Below, in pieces: positions 51,674 to 60,818 of a stretch of DNA of 64,000 bases. The notes under the pieces were generated by a model. It was not told where the DNA came from, did no database searches, and saw only the letters and a program-made list of their open reading frames with translations. The DNA is taken from positions 1 to 64,000 of the forward strand of contig JBBDHV010000029.1 in NCBI GenBank assembly GCA_040880725.1. Reading direction: 5' to 3'. Both the position numbers and the translations under genes were made by a program. Within the stretch, counting starts at the first letter, position 1. The number at the start of each line of letters is the position of its first letter. This stretch comes from DATHWB01 sp040880725. Lineage in GTDB: Bacteria; Actinomycetota; Acidimicrobiia; Spongiisociales; ZC4RG35.

Positions 51674-51741
51674 GGGACCCCCGACTCGACGGGGTCCCTG
51701 ATGAACCGGATGGACGGGCAACCTGCTCGTCCATCCGGTTC
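51674..51741. terminator. Double hairpin terminator
   Basis: Two stems follow the surface protein gene: GGGACCCC/GGGGTCCC (51674-51698) and a perfect 14-bp stem GAACCGGATGGACG/CGTCCATCCGGTTC (51703-51716 with 51728-51741). There is no T tract. Confidence 0.65.
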
Positions 51742-51817
51742 TCGACGTTGCAGGGCGAGAGCGATCCGCACGCTGCGGAGAGAAGCGCCTAGTTTGGGGC
51801 TTTCTCCGGAGACGCTG

Positions 51818-52699
51818 TTGCTGACGAGAACTATTCGCTTCGAAGCCAGACTCGACCTGCGGTCCACGCTGAAGCCCATCACCTTTCCCTGGGGTCGATT
51901 CACCGACCGGGGCTGGGTCCGGCCGACGCGGACGCCCGCCGGATCCGCCACGCTCCTCGTCCGTCGGGACGGCGACGGGATTCACGGTTCGGCGTGGGGA
52001 GATGGTGCAGAGTGGGTGTTGGATCGTCTCGACGGCTGGGTGGGGCTCCGTGATGATCCCGAGTCCTTCGTCCCGTCCGGTCGCCTCGGAGAACTCCATC
52101 GCAGGCGGCTGGGTGTCCGATTCGCGTGTACCGGTCTCGTCTTCGAAGCCGCGTTGGTGGCCGTGCTTGCACAAAAAGTGACGGGCAAGGAGGCGGTACT
52201 CGGCTTGCGGGGGCTCATGGCCCGCTTCTCGGAGTCGGCGCCCGGTCCATACAAACAACTCGTGCTGCCGCCAGACCCGGCGCTGCTGGCGACCGCCCCC
52301 TATCACTCCTTCCACGACCTCGGGATCGAGAAGCGGCGGAGTGACACCGTCCGCCGACTGGCGGCCGAATCGGTCCGAGTCGACCAGATGGCAGCCATGC
52401 CATCCGAGGCTGCAGCCGTCGCCCTGCGGCGGTTCCCGGGGGTGGGCGAATGGACGGTCGCCGAGACCGTGGCCGTGTCGCACGGCGATGCCGATGCCCT
52501 GAGCGTCGGAGACTTCCACCTGAAGCACCTCGTGAGTTGGCACCTCACCGGTCGAGCTCGCGGGACCGACAAGCTGATGGTCGAACTCCTCGAGCCGTAC
52601 CGGCCGCACCGGGGGAGGGTGGTGCGCTTGCTCGAGGCTGCAGGTCGTTATCCCAGTTACGGACCCCGGCAACCGCTGCGGTCGTTCGCGACCTACTGA
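51818..52699 (+). CDS. AlkA-type DNA-3-methyladenine glycosylase
   Basis: A 293-residue HhH-GPD DNA glycosylase. It begins TRTIRFEARLDLRSTL as AlkA-like proteins do, has FEAALVAVLAQKVTGKEAV (helices holding the flipped base) and the helix-hairpin-helix ALRRFPGVGEWTVAETVAV with the catalytic Asp in SVGDFHLK. It removes alkylated bases. The frame is open to 51662, but that part is the terminator hairpin, so the TTG at 51818 with GGAG 6 nt upstream is preferred. Its end overlaps the convergent esterase by 7 bp. Confidence 0.82.
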   Translation: MLTRTIRFEARLDLRSTLKPITFPWGRFTDRGWVRPTRTPAGSATLLVRRDGDGIHGSAWGDGAEWVLDRLDGWVGLRDDPESFVPSGRLGELHRRRLGVRFACTGLVFEAALVAVLAQKVTGKEAVLGLRGLMARFSESAPGPYKQLVLPPDPALLATAPYHSFHDLGIEKRRSDTVRRLAAESVRVDQMAAMPSEAAAVALRRFPGVGEWTVAETVAVSHGDADALSVGDFHLKHLVSWHLTGRARGTDKLMVELLEPYRPHRGRVVRLLEAAGRYPSYGPRQPLRSFATY

Positions 52700-53667
52700 T
52701 CGAGGGTTGCCAGCTCGGCGATCATGTCACCGACGAGGCGCGGGCTGTTGACTTCACCGTGACCGGCTCCTGAGAGGATGCGCAGCGTGGCGGACGCGCC
52801 GGCGAGGTCCGCGGCGAGATAGAGGTTCTCGGTCATCGACGTCGGGACGATCTCGTCGGCGTCGCCGTGGACGAACAGGAGCTCGACGGAGGGGTCGACC
52901 GCGTCGACGTAGGTGTACGGATTGCCGGTGCTCCAAAGGGCGGGATCATCGGCAAACGGAGTTCCGAACAAGGGTGCGAGAAGGAATGCGTACGTCTCGG
53001 TGTCATAGGATCCGGCCAGGCCCACCCACGCATCCACCCCAGCGTCGCCACCGGGGCACGCTTGCCCGAAGGTCGACGGCGAGAACGTCACGAGCGACGA
53101 GAGGTGTGCGCCGGCCGAGTGGCCGATGAGCGTGAAGTGGTTGGCCGTCGTCGAGTAGTCGAGGGCATGCTCCCGGGCGTACGCCACCGCACAGGCCACA
53201 TCCTCGACCATCCCCGGAAACGATCCACCTCGGGCAATCGTGCGGTAGGTGGCGTTGAACACCACGAACCCTCGCGCCGCCAGACCGTCCGCGAGGTGGC
53301 CCATCGAATCGAGTCGACCGGTGAACCAGCCCCCGCCGTGCACCATGACGGCGATCGGGTGATTCGAACGATCGTCCGGAGCATGGACGTCGATCTGCAG
53401 TCCGTCCCGGTACTGGAACGAGCCCTTCCAGTATTCGTAGAGGATCTCTTCGGTCGGCTGTGAGGTCGTCGTGGTGTCCGGAGGAGGGAGCGGGGTCGTG
53501 GTCGTCGACGTGTCCGGCACCGAGGAGTCCGATGTTGTGTCCGGCGCGTCCGTCGCCACCGTCGATGATGCCGGGGGGTCGGTCGGCGTGATCGAGGTGG
53601 GCGCCGTGGCGTCGGAGCCGGAGCACGCTGCGAGCACGACGACGAGGGAGAGGATTCGAAGTCGCAT
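52693..53667 (-). CDS. Exported lipoprotein esterase
   Basis: A 324-residue alpha/beta-hydrolase. The signal peptide ends in a lipobox (VVLAAC, Cys15), then a Thr/Pro-rich linker to about residue 72. The catalytic domain has the oxyanion HGGGWFTG, the nucleophile GHSAGAHLSS, Asp in FVHGDADEIVP and His in GAGHGEV. It resembles the carboxylesterase/HSL type active on small esters. It is on the outer face of the membrane. ATG at 53667. Confidence 0.85.
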   Translation of the reverse strand: MRLRILSLVVVLAACSGSDATAPTSITPTDPPASSTVATDAPDTTSDSSVPDTSTTTTPLPPPDTTTTSQPTEEILYEYWKGSFQYRDGLQIDVHAPDDRSNHPIAVMVHGGGWFTGRLDSMGHLADGLAARGFVVFNATYRTIARGGSFPGMVEDVACAVAYAREHALDYSTTANHFTLIGHSAGAHLSSLVTFSPSTFGQACPGGDAGVDAWVGLAGSYDTETYAFLLAPLFGTPFADDPALWSTGNPYTYVDAVDPSVELLFVHGDADEIVPTSMTENLYLAADLAGASATLRILSGAGHGEVNSPRLVGDMIAELATLDQ

Positions 53668-53695
53668 TCGGCGCCAGGCTACGGCGGGTCGGGAC

Positions 53696-54382
53696 CTAGA
53701 CGGATAGGGCCGAAGCGGCATCCGCGTCGCACAGGACGGTGACTTCCCCCTGTGCCTCGTGCAGCAACTGGATCGGATAGCGGCCCGCAGGGCCCTCGAG
53801 CACGTCGGCCAGCAGCGCTGCCTTGTCCGCCCCGGCGACGAGGACGAGCACCGTTTCGGCGTGGTGCAGCAGCGAAGGAGTGACGGTGAGCCGCCAGGCG
53901 TCGATCTGGGGCACGTGGTTCTCGACAAACCACCGGCGAGGGTCCGCGGCTAGCGCGTCGGTGTCCGGGAACAGCGATGCCGTGTGTCCGTCCGTCCCCA
54001 TCCCCAGTAGGACGATTTCGGGAAATTTGTCACCGTGCAAGGAACGGAGCTCGGCGTCGTAGTGCACCGCCGAGTCAGCCGGTGTCAGATACGGCGAGTA
54101 TCGAGGACGCACGAGTCGGCTCGACGCAGCCGACGGGAGATGCTCCAAAGCCATCCGGCCGTTGGAGTCGGCGTGATCGTGTGGCACCCAACGCTCATCG
54201 GAGAGCCACAACGAAACGTTTTCCCAGTCGATCGACACGTCCCCGAGCGCGTCGTAGGTGTCCGCCGGTGTCGACCCTCCTGCCAGTCCGAGCGTGATCG
54301 GACCCTGTGACGCTCGCGCGGCGATCAGCTCCGCGGCGGCGCGAGCGAGGGCGGGGCGATCGCGGTGGACGACGGCATGCAT
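53696..54382 (-). CDS. pgl: 6-phosphogluconolactonase
   Basis: A 228-residue Pgl of the SOL/DevB type. Family motifs are LGLAGGSTPADTYDAL, LWLSDERWVPHDHADSN and VLLGMGTDGHTASLFPDTD. It hydrolyses 6-phosphogluconolactone in the oxidative pentose phosphate pathway. The ATG at 54382 is preceded by TACCCT with 8 nt between, which fits leaderless transcription. No zwf or gnd is adjacent. Confidence 0.9.
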   Translation of the reverse strand: MHAVVHRDRPALARAAAELIAARASQGPITLGLAGGSTPADTYDALGDVSIDWENVSLWLSDERWVPHDHADSNGRMALEHLPSAASSRLVRPRYSPYLTPADSAVHYDAELRSLHGDKFPEIVLLGMGTDGHTASLFPDTDALAADPRRWFVENHVPQIDAWRLTVTPSLLHHAETVLVLVAGADKAALLADVLEGPAGRYPIQLLHEAQGEVTVLCDADAASALSV

Positions 54383-54390
54383 GGGTCGGA

Positions 54391-54418
54391 AGGGTACCGA
54401 AAGGCCCATGGGTACCCT
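54391..54418. promoter_or_regulatory. Divergent TACCCT -10 elements
   Basis: TACCCT occurs on the minus strand (54396-54391) before pgl and on the plus strand (54413-54418) before the hydrolase gene, in a GGTACC inverted arrangement. Both could drive divergent leaderless transcripts. Confidence 0.4.
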
Positions 54419-54422
54419 CGGC

Positions 54423-55055
54423 ATGGTGAAGATCGACCTGCCGGACGGCGATGCGGTCACGGCAACGGTCCGGGGTGACGGGAAGACGACGCTGCTCCTC
54501 GCTCACGGGGCGGGGACCGACCAGCACCACCGCAGCATCGTCGGCATCGCGTCGTCGTTGGCAGAGCGCGGGATCCGTATCGTGACGTTCGACTATCCGT
54601 ACACCCAGGCGGGACGCCGTCGACCGGACCGAGCGCCTCTGCTCATGTCCTGTCACGCCGCCGTCGCGGAGGCAACCGCCCAGCGATTTGGCGGACCCCT
54701 CGTGCTCGGCGGGCGGTCGATGGGGGGCCGTATGGCGACGATGCTCGTCTCCGGCGGGTACCCGGCCCGGGGCGTCGCGCTCTACGCCTATCCGCTCCAT
54801 CCCGCAGGCAAACCCGCCAAGCTCCGGGTGGACCATCTGGCAAAAGTCGAGGTCCCGATGGTGTTCTTCCAGGGATCTCGCGATGCCTTGAGCCGGGCCG
54901 ATCTCTTCGACCTCCACGTTCGTCCGCTGCCGAGAGCCTCGGTCGTGGACATGACGGGTGCCGACCATTCGTTTCGGGGGAAGGACTGGCCCGAATCCCG
55001 GTTGTACGAATTTCTGGCGGACCACACGGCGGATTGGATCGAGACTCTCGACTGA
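54423..55055 (+). CDS. Alpha/beta-family hydrolase
   Basis: A 210-residue hydrolase of the KANL3/Tex30-like (Abhydrolase_11) group. It has TLLLAHGAGTDQHHR, FDYPYTQAGRRRPDRAP, the nucleophile LGGRSMGGRMATML and the His region GADHSFRGK. The substrate is unknown. ATG at 54423 chosen; ATG at 54408 is also possible. No partner gene is evident. Confidence 0.82.
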   Translation: MVKIDLPDGDAVTATVRGDGKTTLLLAHGAGTDQHHRSIVGIASSLAERGIRIVTFDYPYTQAGRRRPDRAPLLMSCHAAVAEATAQRFGGPLVLGGRSMGGRMATMLVSGGYPARGVALYAYPLHPAGKPAKLRVDHLAKVEVPMVFFQGSRDALSRADLFDLHVRPLPRASVVDMTGADHSFRGKDWPESRLYEFLADHTADWIETLD

Positions 55056-55076
55056 CGCCAATCCTTGTGAATCAGG

Positions 55077-55373
55077 TCAGTCGACTCCTTCGATTGCGAA
55101 GAGGCGCGATTCGGCGAGCTGCCGGCGCACCGGGATCCAGGACTGGTACTCGGGGTCGGCGTACCACGCCTGGAGATCCTCCATCGTGGGGAATTCGATG
55201 ACGACGACCCTGCGCAGGTCGAAATCACCTTCCAGCACGGTGATTGAACCGCCGCGCACCCGGTAGCGACCCCCGTACTTCGCGGCGGTTCGTCGGGCGG
55301 CCTCCAAGTACCCGCTCTCCCGGTACTCGGCGGCATCGTGAGGCACGGCATCCGCGATCAGAAAGGCGGTCAT
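55077..55373 (-). CDS. DUF1330 family protein
   Basis: A 98-residue protein with MTAFLIADAVPHDAAEYRES, YGGRYRVRGGSITVLEGDF and VVVIEFPTMEDLQAWYADPE, the full DUF1330 ferredoxin-like (dimeric alpha/beta barrel) signature. Its function is unknown. Confidence 0.87.
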   Translation of the reverse strand: MTAFLIADAVPHDAAEYRESGYLEAARRTAAKYGGRYRVRGGSITVLEGDFDLRRVVVIEFPTMEDLQAWYADPEYQSWIPVRRQLAESRLFAIEGVD

Positions 55374-55510
55374 CGTTGTCTGCTCCTCGTGGGACGACGA
55401 CCGCATCCTGGTCGCGACTCCCGGGACACGGGCGGCACGGTTTGTCACTCGGGTCGAGAGCCGCGACAATGGCGTGTCCTCTTTCCCTCCGCACTGCAGG
55501 AGCTTCGCTG

Positions 55511-56191
55511 ATGTCTTCAGAACAGATCACTTTGCGCGCCGAGACCGGCCGTGCCATCGGAAGCCGGGAATCCCGGCGACTCCGTCGTGAGGGGAATGTC
55601 CCCGCCATCGTCTACGGCAAGGACATCGACCCCATTTCGATCGCCGTCGACCACCGCGAGCTCCGGGCGGCCCTGACGACCGAGGCGGGCCTCAACGCCC
55701 TCATCAGCCTCGAGGTCGGAGGCGACAAGATTCTCACCCTGCCCCGGATCGTCGAGACCCACCCGTTCCGACGGGAGATCCGTCACGTGGACTTCGTCAC
55801 GGTCTCGCTCACCGACACCGTTGCCACCGAAATCCCCGTGCATCTGGTCGGAGAAGCAGAAGGAACGATCGCGGGAGGAGTGCTGTCCACGGCCCGCAAC
55901 GTCGTGCAGATCGAAGCGCTCGTCACCAACATCCCCAGCTACGTCGAACTCGACATCTCCGCACTCGAAATCGGGGACGCGCTCCGGATCGGGGACCTCC
56001 CGGCGATCGAAGGTGTCACTTATACGGAGGATCCCGAGTACACCGTCGTTTCGATCACCGTGCCCGCCGCCCTCGAAGCCGAAGAGTCCGAAGAAGATGA
56101 TGTCGAGGGCGAAGAAGGCGAAGAAGGCGAAGAGGCAGCCGACGGTGAGGTCGCCGGCGATGACGCAGGTGACGGCGACTCCGGCGAGTGA
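55511..56191 (+). CDS. rplY: 50S ribosomal protein L25 (Ctc form)
   Basis: A 226-residue L25/Ctc protein. The N-terminal 5S rRNA-binding domain has LRAETGRAIGSRESRRLRR and GNVPAIVYGKDIDP (residues about 5-90); the C-terminal TL5 domain has EIPVHLVGEAEGTIAGGVL. The final 40 residues are very acidic (EEGEEGEE and similar), longer than usual. It is followed directly by pth, a common actinobacterial pairing. Confidence 0.92.
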   Translation: MSSEQITLRAETGRAIGSRESRRLRREGNVPAIVYGKDIDPISIAVDHRELRAALTTEAGLNALISLEVGGDKILTLPRIVETHPFRREIRHVDFVTVSLTDTVATEIPVHLVGEAEGTIAGGVLSTARNVVQIEALVTNIPSYVELDISALEIGDALRIGDLPAIEGVTYTEDPEYTVVSITVPAALEAEESEEDDVEGEEGEEGEEAADGEVAGDDAGDGDSGE

Positions 56192-56770
56192 GTGGTGAAG
56201 GTCGTCGTCGGCCTTCGTAATCCCGGATCCGATTACGCGGGCACACGCCACAACATCGGAGCGGAGGTACTCGCCGAACTGGCTCGCCGCACCGGAGAGC
56301 GCTTCAAGGCGAAGACCATGCGCACCCGGTCGGAAGTCGCCGAGATCCGAATCGATGGCGAGAAGGTTCTGCTGGCTGCGCCACTCTCCTTCATGAACGA
56401 GTCGGGCGGGCCCGTGTCGGCGACCCTGCGCTCGATGAAAGCCGATGTCTCGGACCTGCTGGTGATCCACGACGACATCGATCTCGACTTTGGACGGCTG
56501 CGTATCCAAGTGGGGGGTGGATCGGGGGGCCACAACGGGATTCGTTCGCTCGAGAAGTCACTGGGTACCCGGGAATTCAGCCGGCTGAAGGTCGGGGTGG
56601 GCCGGCCACCGGGACGCCAGGACCCTGCGGACTTCGTGCTCAGGAAGTTCGGAAGCAAGGAACGAGTCGAGGCGGACCTGCTGGTCGTCGATGCCGCCGA
56701 TGTGGTGGAACGGTGGGTCGTCGATCCCGCCCGCGCCCAGGAACTGGCAGCGCACCGCCAGGGGGACTGA
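56192..56770 (+). CDS. pth: Peptidyl-tRNA hydrolase
   Basis: A 192-residue Pth. The catalytic residues are visible: His20 in GTRHNIGAEV, Asn69 in PLSFMNESGG and Asp94 in VIHDDIDLDFG, with GGGSGGHNGIRSLEKSLGT and RLKVGVGRPPGR behind them. It releases tRNA from dropped-off peptidyl-tRNA. GTG at 56192 directly follows the rplY stop; a second GTG at 56195 gives the more usual start. Confidence 0.94.
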   Translation: MVKVVVGLRNPGSDYAGTRHNIGAEVLAELARRTGERFKAKTMRTRSEVAEIRIDGEKVLLAAPLSFMNESGGPVSATLRSMKADVSDLLVIHDDIDLDFGRLRIQVGGGSGGHNGIRSLEKSLGTREFSRLKVGVGRPPGRQDPADFVLRKFGSKERVEADLLVVDAADVVERWVVDPARAQELAAHRQGD

Positions 56771-56871
56771 TCGCCCTCGTTTCGTTTGGCGGGGTCATCA
56801 CCCACCGCGCGCCTATTTCGGGGACACACCACTAGGACTAGGTTGCATCTCGTTCCACGGAGGAGAGTGTG

Positions 56872-58356
56872 GTGGGTCACCTCGTCGGGGCGCTGGACCA
56901 GGGTACGACCAGCACCCGTTTCATCATCTTCGACATGTCTGGCGAAGTGGTGGCGTCCTCCCAGCAGGAGCACAGGCAGATCTTCCCCAAGCCCGGCTGG
57001 GTGGAACACGATCCGACCGAGATCATCGACCGTATGTGGGCCGTGATCTCCGATGCGCTCGACGCCGGTGGGATCGTCGGTGGCGATCTGGCCGCGGTGG
57101 GCCTCACCAACCAGCGCGAGACCGCGGTCGTGTGGGACCGGGCGACGGGCGAGCCGGTGGCGAACGCCATCGTCTGGCAGGACACCCGAACCGACGCCCT
57201 CGTGCGGGAACTGGCCGGCGAGGCCGGTCCGGACCGCTTCCGGTCCAAGACCGGGCTCCCACTCGCCACCTATTTCGCGGGTCCCAAGGTCCGCTGGCTC
57301 CTCGATAACCGCCCTGAACTCGACGCCAGGGCTCGCAAGGGTGAGCTCGCCTTCGGAACCATCGATTCTTGGGTGATCTGGCATCTGACTGGTGGCTCCC
57401 GTCACGTGACCGACGTCACCAACGCCTCACGGACGATGTTGATGGATCTGTCGACGTTGGACTGGGACGACGAGCTGGTCCAGTCGATCGGCGTCCACCC
57501 GTCCATGCTGGGTGACATCGTGCCTTCTGTCGGGGTGTTCGGCACTGGAACCGGCGTGCTCGACGGTGTCCCGCTGGGCGGAATTCTCGGCGACCAGCAG
57601 GCCGCGCTCTTCGGTCAGACCTGCTTCGACGTCGGCGCCGCCAAGAACACCTACGGAACCGGCAACTTCATGCTGCTCAACACCGGCACGGAGCTGGTCC
57701 ACTCCAAGAACGGGCTGTTGAGCACCGTCGGTTATCAGGTCGGCGATGCCGCGCCGGTCTATGCCCTTGAGGGCTCGATCGCGGTCACCGGTTCCCTGGT
57801 CCAATGGCTGCGGGACAATCTCGGTCTGATCGACGACGCCTCCGAAGTCGAGGCGCTCGCACGAACGGTGGACGACAACGGGGACGTGTACTTCGTGCCG
57901 GCGTTCTCGGGGTTGTTCGCGCCGCATTGGAGGTCGGACGCACGCGGGATCATCGCCGGTCTGACGCGATACGCCACACGGGGCCACATCGCCCGGGCCG
58001 CGCTCGAGGCGACTGCTTTCCAGACTCGCGAAGTGCTCGACGCCATGAACGCCGACTCGGGTGTCGATCTCACCGAACTCAGAGTGGACGGGGGCATGGT
58101 GGAGAACGAACTCCTCATGCAGTTTCAAGCAGACATTCTCGGTGTACCGGTGATCAGGCCCTCCATCGCCGAGACGACCGCGCTCGGAGCCGCCTACGCC
58201 GCAGGGTTGGCGGTGGGGATGTGGAACTCGCTGGACGAGCTGCGTGCCAACTGGCGAGAGGACCGACGGTGGACTGCGACGCTCGACGCCGAGGCCAGAA
58301 ATGCCCTCCTCACCCGTTGGAAGAAGGCAGTGGACCGAACCCTCGACTGGGTGTGA
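56872..58356 (+). CDS. glpK: Glycerol kinase
   Basis: A 494-residue FGGY kinase. It starts LVGALDQGTTSTRFIIFD and has GLTNQRETAVVWDR, LGGILGDQQAALFGQTCFD, FVPAFSGLFAPHWRSDARG and DGGMVENELLMQFQADIL. It phosphorylates glycerol to glycerol 3-phosphate; glpD is encoded about 0.8 kb downstream on the other strand. GTG at 56872 has GGAGGAG 6 nt upstream; the GTG codon before it is an alternative. No glycerol facilitator is present here. Confidence 0.95.
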   Translation: MGHLVGALDQGTTSTRFIIFDMSGEVVASSQQEHRQIFPKPGWVEHDPTEIIDRMWAVISDALDAGGIVGGDLAAVGLTNQRETAVVWDRATGEPVANAIVWQDTRTDALVRELAGEAGPDRFRSKTGLPLATYFAGPKVRWLLDNRPELDARARKGELAFGTIDSWVIWHLTGGSRHVTDVTNASRTMLMDLSTLDWDDELVQSIGVHPSMLGDIVPSVGVFGTGTGVLDGVPLGGILGDQQAALFGQTCFDVGAAKNTYGTGNFMLLNTGTELVHSKNGLLSTVGYQVGDAAPVYALEGSIAVTGSLVQWLRDNLGLIDDASEVEALARTVDDNGDVYFVPAFSGLFAPHWRSDARGIIAGLTRYATRGHIARAALEATAFQTREVLDAMNADSGVDLTELRVDGGMVENELLMQFQADILGVPVIRPSIAETTALGAAYAAGLAVGMWNSLDELRANWREDRRWTATLDAEARNALLTRWKKAVDRTLDWV

Positions 58357-58442
58357 GGAGAATTCTCGAAGAGTCTGTCGAAATCAGTCGCCTGACATCG
58401 TCGTATCGGTGAGCGCATCCCTCAACACAGAAAGGAGCGGAG

Positions 58443-58813
58443 ATGCCCACGTATGCAGCACTGATCTATTCGCCCGCCGGCTCGGAGGGTCAGGGGACGT
58501 CCGAGGACTGGGCCAGGGTGATGGCGGAATACAACGCCTTCGGCGAGGAAGCGGGAGCCGCAGGCGTGATCGCCGGTGGCGAGGCCCTGGAAGACACCGC
58601 CAACGCCACGACCATCCATGTCGATGGGGCGAAGGGAGGGACGATCGTCACCACCGACGGTCCTTTCGCGGAGACCAAGGGGCACTCGGCGGCTTCTATC
58701 TGCTCTCCTGTGCCGACCTCGACGAGGCGATCGGTTGGGCGGCCCGGATCCCAGGCGCATGGCACGGCAAGGTCGAGGTTCGTCCTGTGGTCGATTTCTC
58801 ACAGGGGCAGTGA
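58443..58813 (+). pseudogene. YCII-family protein with frameshift
   Basis: The start has a good ribosome binding site and reads MPTYAALIYSPAGSEGQ, with VIAGGEALEDTANATTI and TIVTTDGPFAETK, typical of the YCII/DGPF family. After ETK (about 58680) the frame continues with unrelated sequence, while one base away it reads LGGFYLLSCADLDEAIGWA and KVEVRPVV to TGA at 58811. A single lost base (AAGGGGCACTC where AAG GAG GCA CTC would be expected) restores a protein of about 124 residues. Such proteins are usually paired with an ECF sigma factor, the relic of which follows. Confidence 0.8.
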
Positions 58814-58863
58814 CCGCGCCGGACCGAGATCGCGGGTCGCCCCGGGACCTCGAGTCGGTGTAG

Positions 58864-59133
58864 ATTCAGGCTGCGATCGCGACTTTGCACGGCGTGGCGT
58901 CCGGCGACGCGGACACCGACTGGCCACAGATCGCCGACCTGTACCGGATGTTGGAGCGGATGGCGCCGGGTTCGATCACGCGCATCAACCGCGCGGTCGC
59001 CGAGTCGAAGGTGTTCGGACCGGCGCACGCCCTCGACCTGCTCGCAGGGGCAGAGGAGGAAGGCTGGCACCTGTATTGGGCGACGAGGGCGGAGCTGCTG
59101 CTGCAGCAGTCGGGGAGACATTCGGCGCCTGGT
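58864..59133 (+). pseudogene. C-terminal relic of ECF sigma factor (DUF6596 type)
   Basis: An in-frame TAG (58861-58863) is followed by IQAAIATLHGVASGDADTDW, QIADLYRMLERMAPGSITRI, NRAVAESKVFGPAHALDLL and HLYWATRAELLLQ. This is the C-terminal extension of the ECF sigma factors that pair with YCII proteins (the SigJ/DUF6596 group). The sigma2 and sigma4 domains, about 270 residues, are absent: only about 50 bp separate it from the YCII stop. The end is also irregular and merges with the convergent glpD 3' end. The locus is a deletion relic. Confidence 0.7.
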
Positions 59134-59136
59134 AGC

Positions 59137-60780
59137 TCACAGCGCCTCGGCGACCAACTCCCGCTCGTGGGCGTCGAGAGCCTCACGGCGTTGGGTCGGT
59201 GTCCAACCCAGTTCGGCCGCCATCACGTCGGCGATCCGTTCGGCGTCGGCGCGTGAGTGATCGGCTGTGAACCATGCCAGGTGCGTGCGACGGAGGGTGA
59301 CATCGGAGACTTGGGCGGCGCCTTCGTGGCGGACGGCGTGGACGGCGTCGGCGAGGGACGACCGATGGTCACTCAAAGGCTGCGCCAGTTCGGGGTTTTC
59401 GGTCATCAACCGGGCGATGCGTTCGACGTCGGTCCCGTTCCGGTCGATCGTCGGCCCGACGACGTCGGGATGGGCGCCGGCTTCGGTGAGCGTGCGTTCG
59501 AGGCGCCGGCGGTCCCCGCCGGCGCCCACCAGGGGGATGCTGTCGGTGGATGACTTCACGTCCACACCGATGGCGTCCGCCACCACATCTGCGGCTTCGG
59601 CGGCGATGCGGCGGTATGTCGTGAGCTTGCCTCCCGCAACCTGCACGTATCCGGGTACCGGCTGTTCGATCACGTGTTCACGCGACACCGAGGCAGTGGA
59701 AGTCGAACCGGTGTCCTTGAGCGCGCGGAGTCCGGCGAAGGAACTCATTGGCTCGAACACGTCCACATCGAGGTACCACTGGACGTGACGGATCAGATAC
59801 GCGTTGTCTTCCTCGCTTGCGGTGGGATGTGTCGGCTCGGTCGCATAGGGCGTGTCCGTGGTCCCGATCATGGAGTGGCCGAGCCACGGGATGATGTAGA
59901 GCACGCGACCGTCGTCGGTCTCGGGAAGGACGAGCGCCTGGTCGCCGAGTCCGAGGACTCCTCGTTCGACGATCAGATGACTGCCCTTCGATCGGATCAT
60001 CCTCAGGCCGGAGCCTCGCCCGGTGACGCCCGGAGGGTCGAAGGCGCCGGTTGCCGACAGCACCGCCCGCGCCCGCGCCACCATGCGGGTGTCCGATTCC
60101 CGATCGTGCAGTTGAAGTCGGAAGCCGCCTTCGTGCGGATCGACCGACTCCACCTGTAGCTGGTTCACCGCCGAGGCGGCGTACCGCATGACGGCGGTTT
60201 TGACGAGACCGATCACGAGCCGGGCGTCGTCGGTTTGGGCATCCGAGTAGGCGAAACCGCCCTCGAGACCTTCATGGCGCAGGGTGGGGATCGAAGCGAG
60301 CAACGCCTCGGAGCCGACAGAGCGATGCCGGGACCCCGGCCTCCCGATGCCTCCCAGCATGTCGTAGGCGAGAAGGCCGGCGCGCAGCGCCAATGGTGCT
60401 TTCCAACCGCGGGCAGCCCAGGCGGGCGCGTCGGCGATCCCGTACTGGGCGTAGAGGGGGATCAGGAACTCGAGGCGGTGATAGAGATGGTCGGCGGTCC
60501 GGGCGAGCACCTTCTGTTCTCGAAGTCCCTCCGAAACCAGGCCGAAGTGCAACTGCGGCAGGTAGCGGATGCCACCGTGGAAGAGCTTCGTGGACCGCGA
60601 AGACGTGCCCTGGGCGAAGTCGGAGCGGTCGAGGACCGCCACTTCCAGCCCCCGGGCACCGAGGTCGAGGGCGGCTCCCGCACCGGTCACGCCTCCTCCG
60701 ATGATCACCACGTCGAACTCGCGGCCATCCTCGAGCCGTTTGAGGTGTTCTGCTCGGGTCCAGCCGGGGAGCGTCGTCAC
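59137..60780 (-). CDS. glpD: Glycerol-3-phosphate dehydrogenase
   Basis: A 547-residue FAD-dependent GlpD. It shows FDVVIIGGGVTGAGAALDLGA, DRSDFAQGTSSRSTKLFHGG, LPETDDGRVLYIIPWLGHSM, GTTDTP and the C-terminal domain with VRHEGAAQVSDVTLRR. It oxidises glycerol 3-phosphate to dihydroxyacetone phosphate at the membrane and feeds the quinone pool. GTG at 60780 was chosen since TAGTTT lies 7 nt before it; upstream codons to 60834 look unrelated. Confidence 0.93.
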   Translation of the reverse strand: MTTLPGWTRAEHLKRLEDGREFDVVIIGGGVTGAGAALDLGARGLEVAVLDRSDFAQGTSSRSTKLFHGGIRYLPQLHFGLVSEGLREQKVLARTADHLYHRLEFLIPLYAQYGIADAPAWAARGWKAPLALRAGLLAYDMLGGIGRPGSRHRSVGSEALLASIPTLRHEGLEGGFAYSDAQTDDARLVIGLVKTAVMRYAASAVNQLQVESVDPHEGGFRLQLHDRESDTRMVARARAVLSATGAFDPPGVTGRGSGLRMIRSKGSHLIVERGVLGLGDQALVLPETDDGRVLYIIPWLGHSMIGTTDTPYATEPTHPTASEEDNAYLIRHVQWYLDVDVFEPMSSFAGLRALKDTGSTSTASVSREHVIEQPVPGYVQVAGGKLTTYRRIAAEAADVVADAIGVDVKSSTDSIPLVGAGGDRRRLERTLTEAGAHPDVVGPTIDRNGTDVERIARLMTENPELAQPLSDHRSSLADAVHAVRHEGAAQVSDVTLRRTHLAWFTADHSRADAERIADVMAAELGWTPTQRREALDAHERELVAEAL

Positions 60781-60787
60781 GAGCCGC

Positions 60788-60793
60788 AAACTA
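60788..60793 (-). promoter_or_regulatory. Leaderless-type -10 element of glpD
   Basis: TAGTTT on the minus strand ends 7 nt before the GTG start of glpD. No Shine-Dalgarno is present, so a leaderless transcript is likely. Confidence 0.45.
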
Positions 60794-60818
60794 CCGCCGT
60801 GCTGGGGAGAGACCCAAC

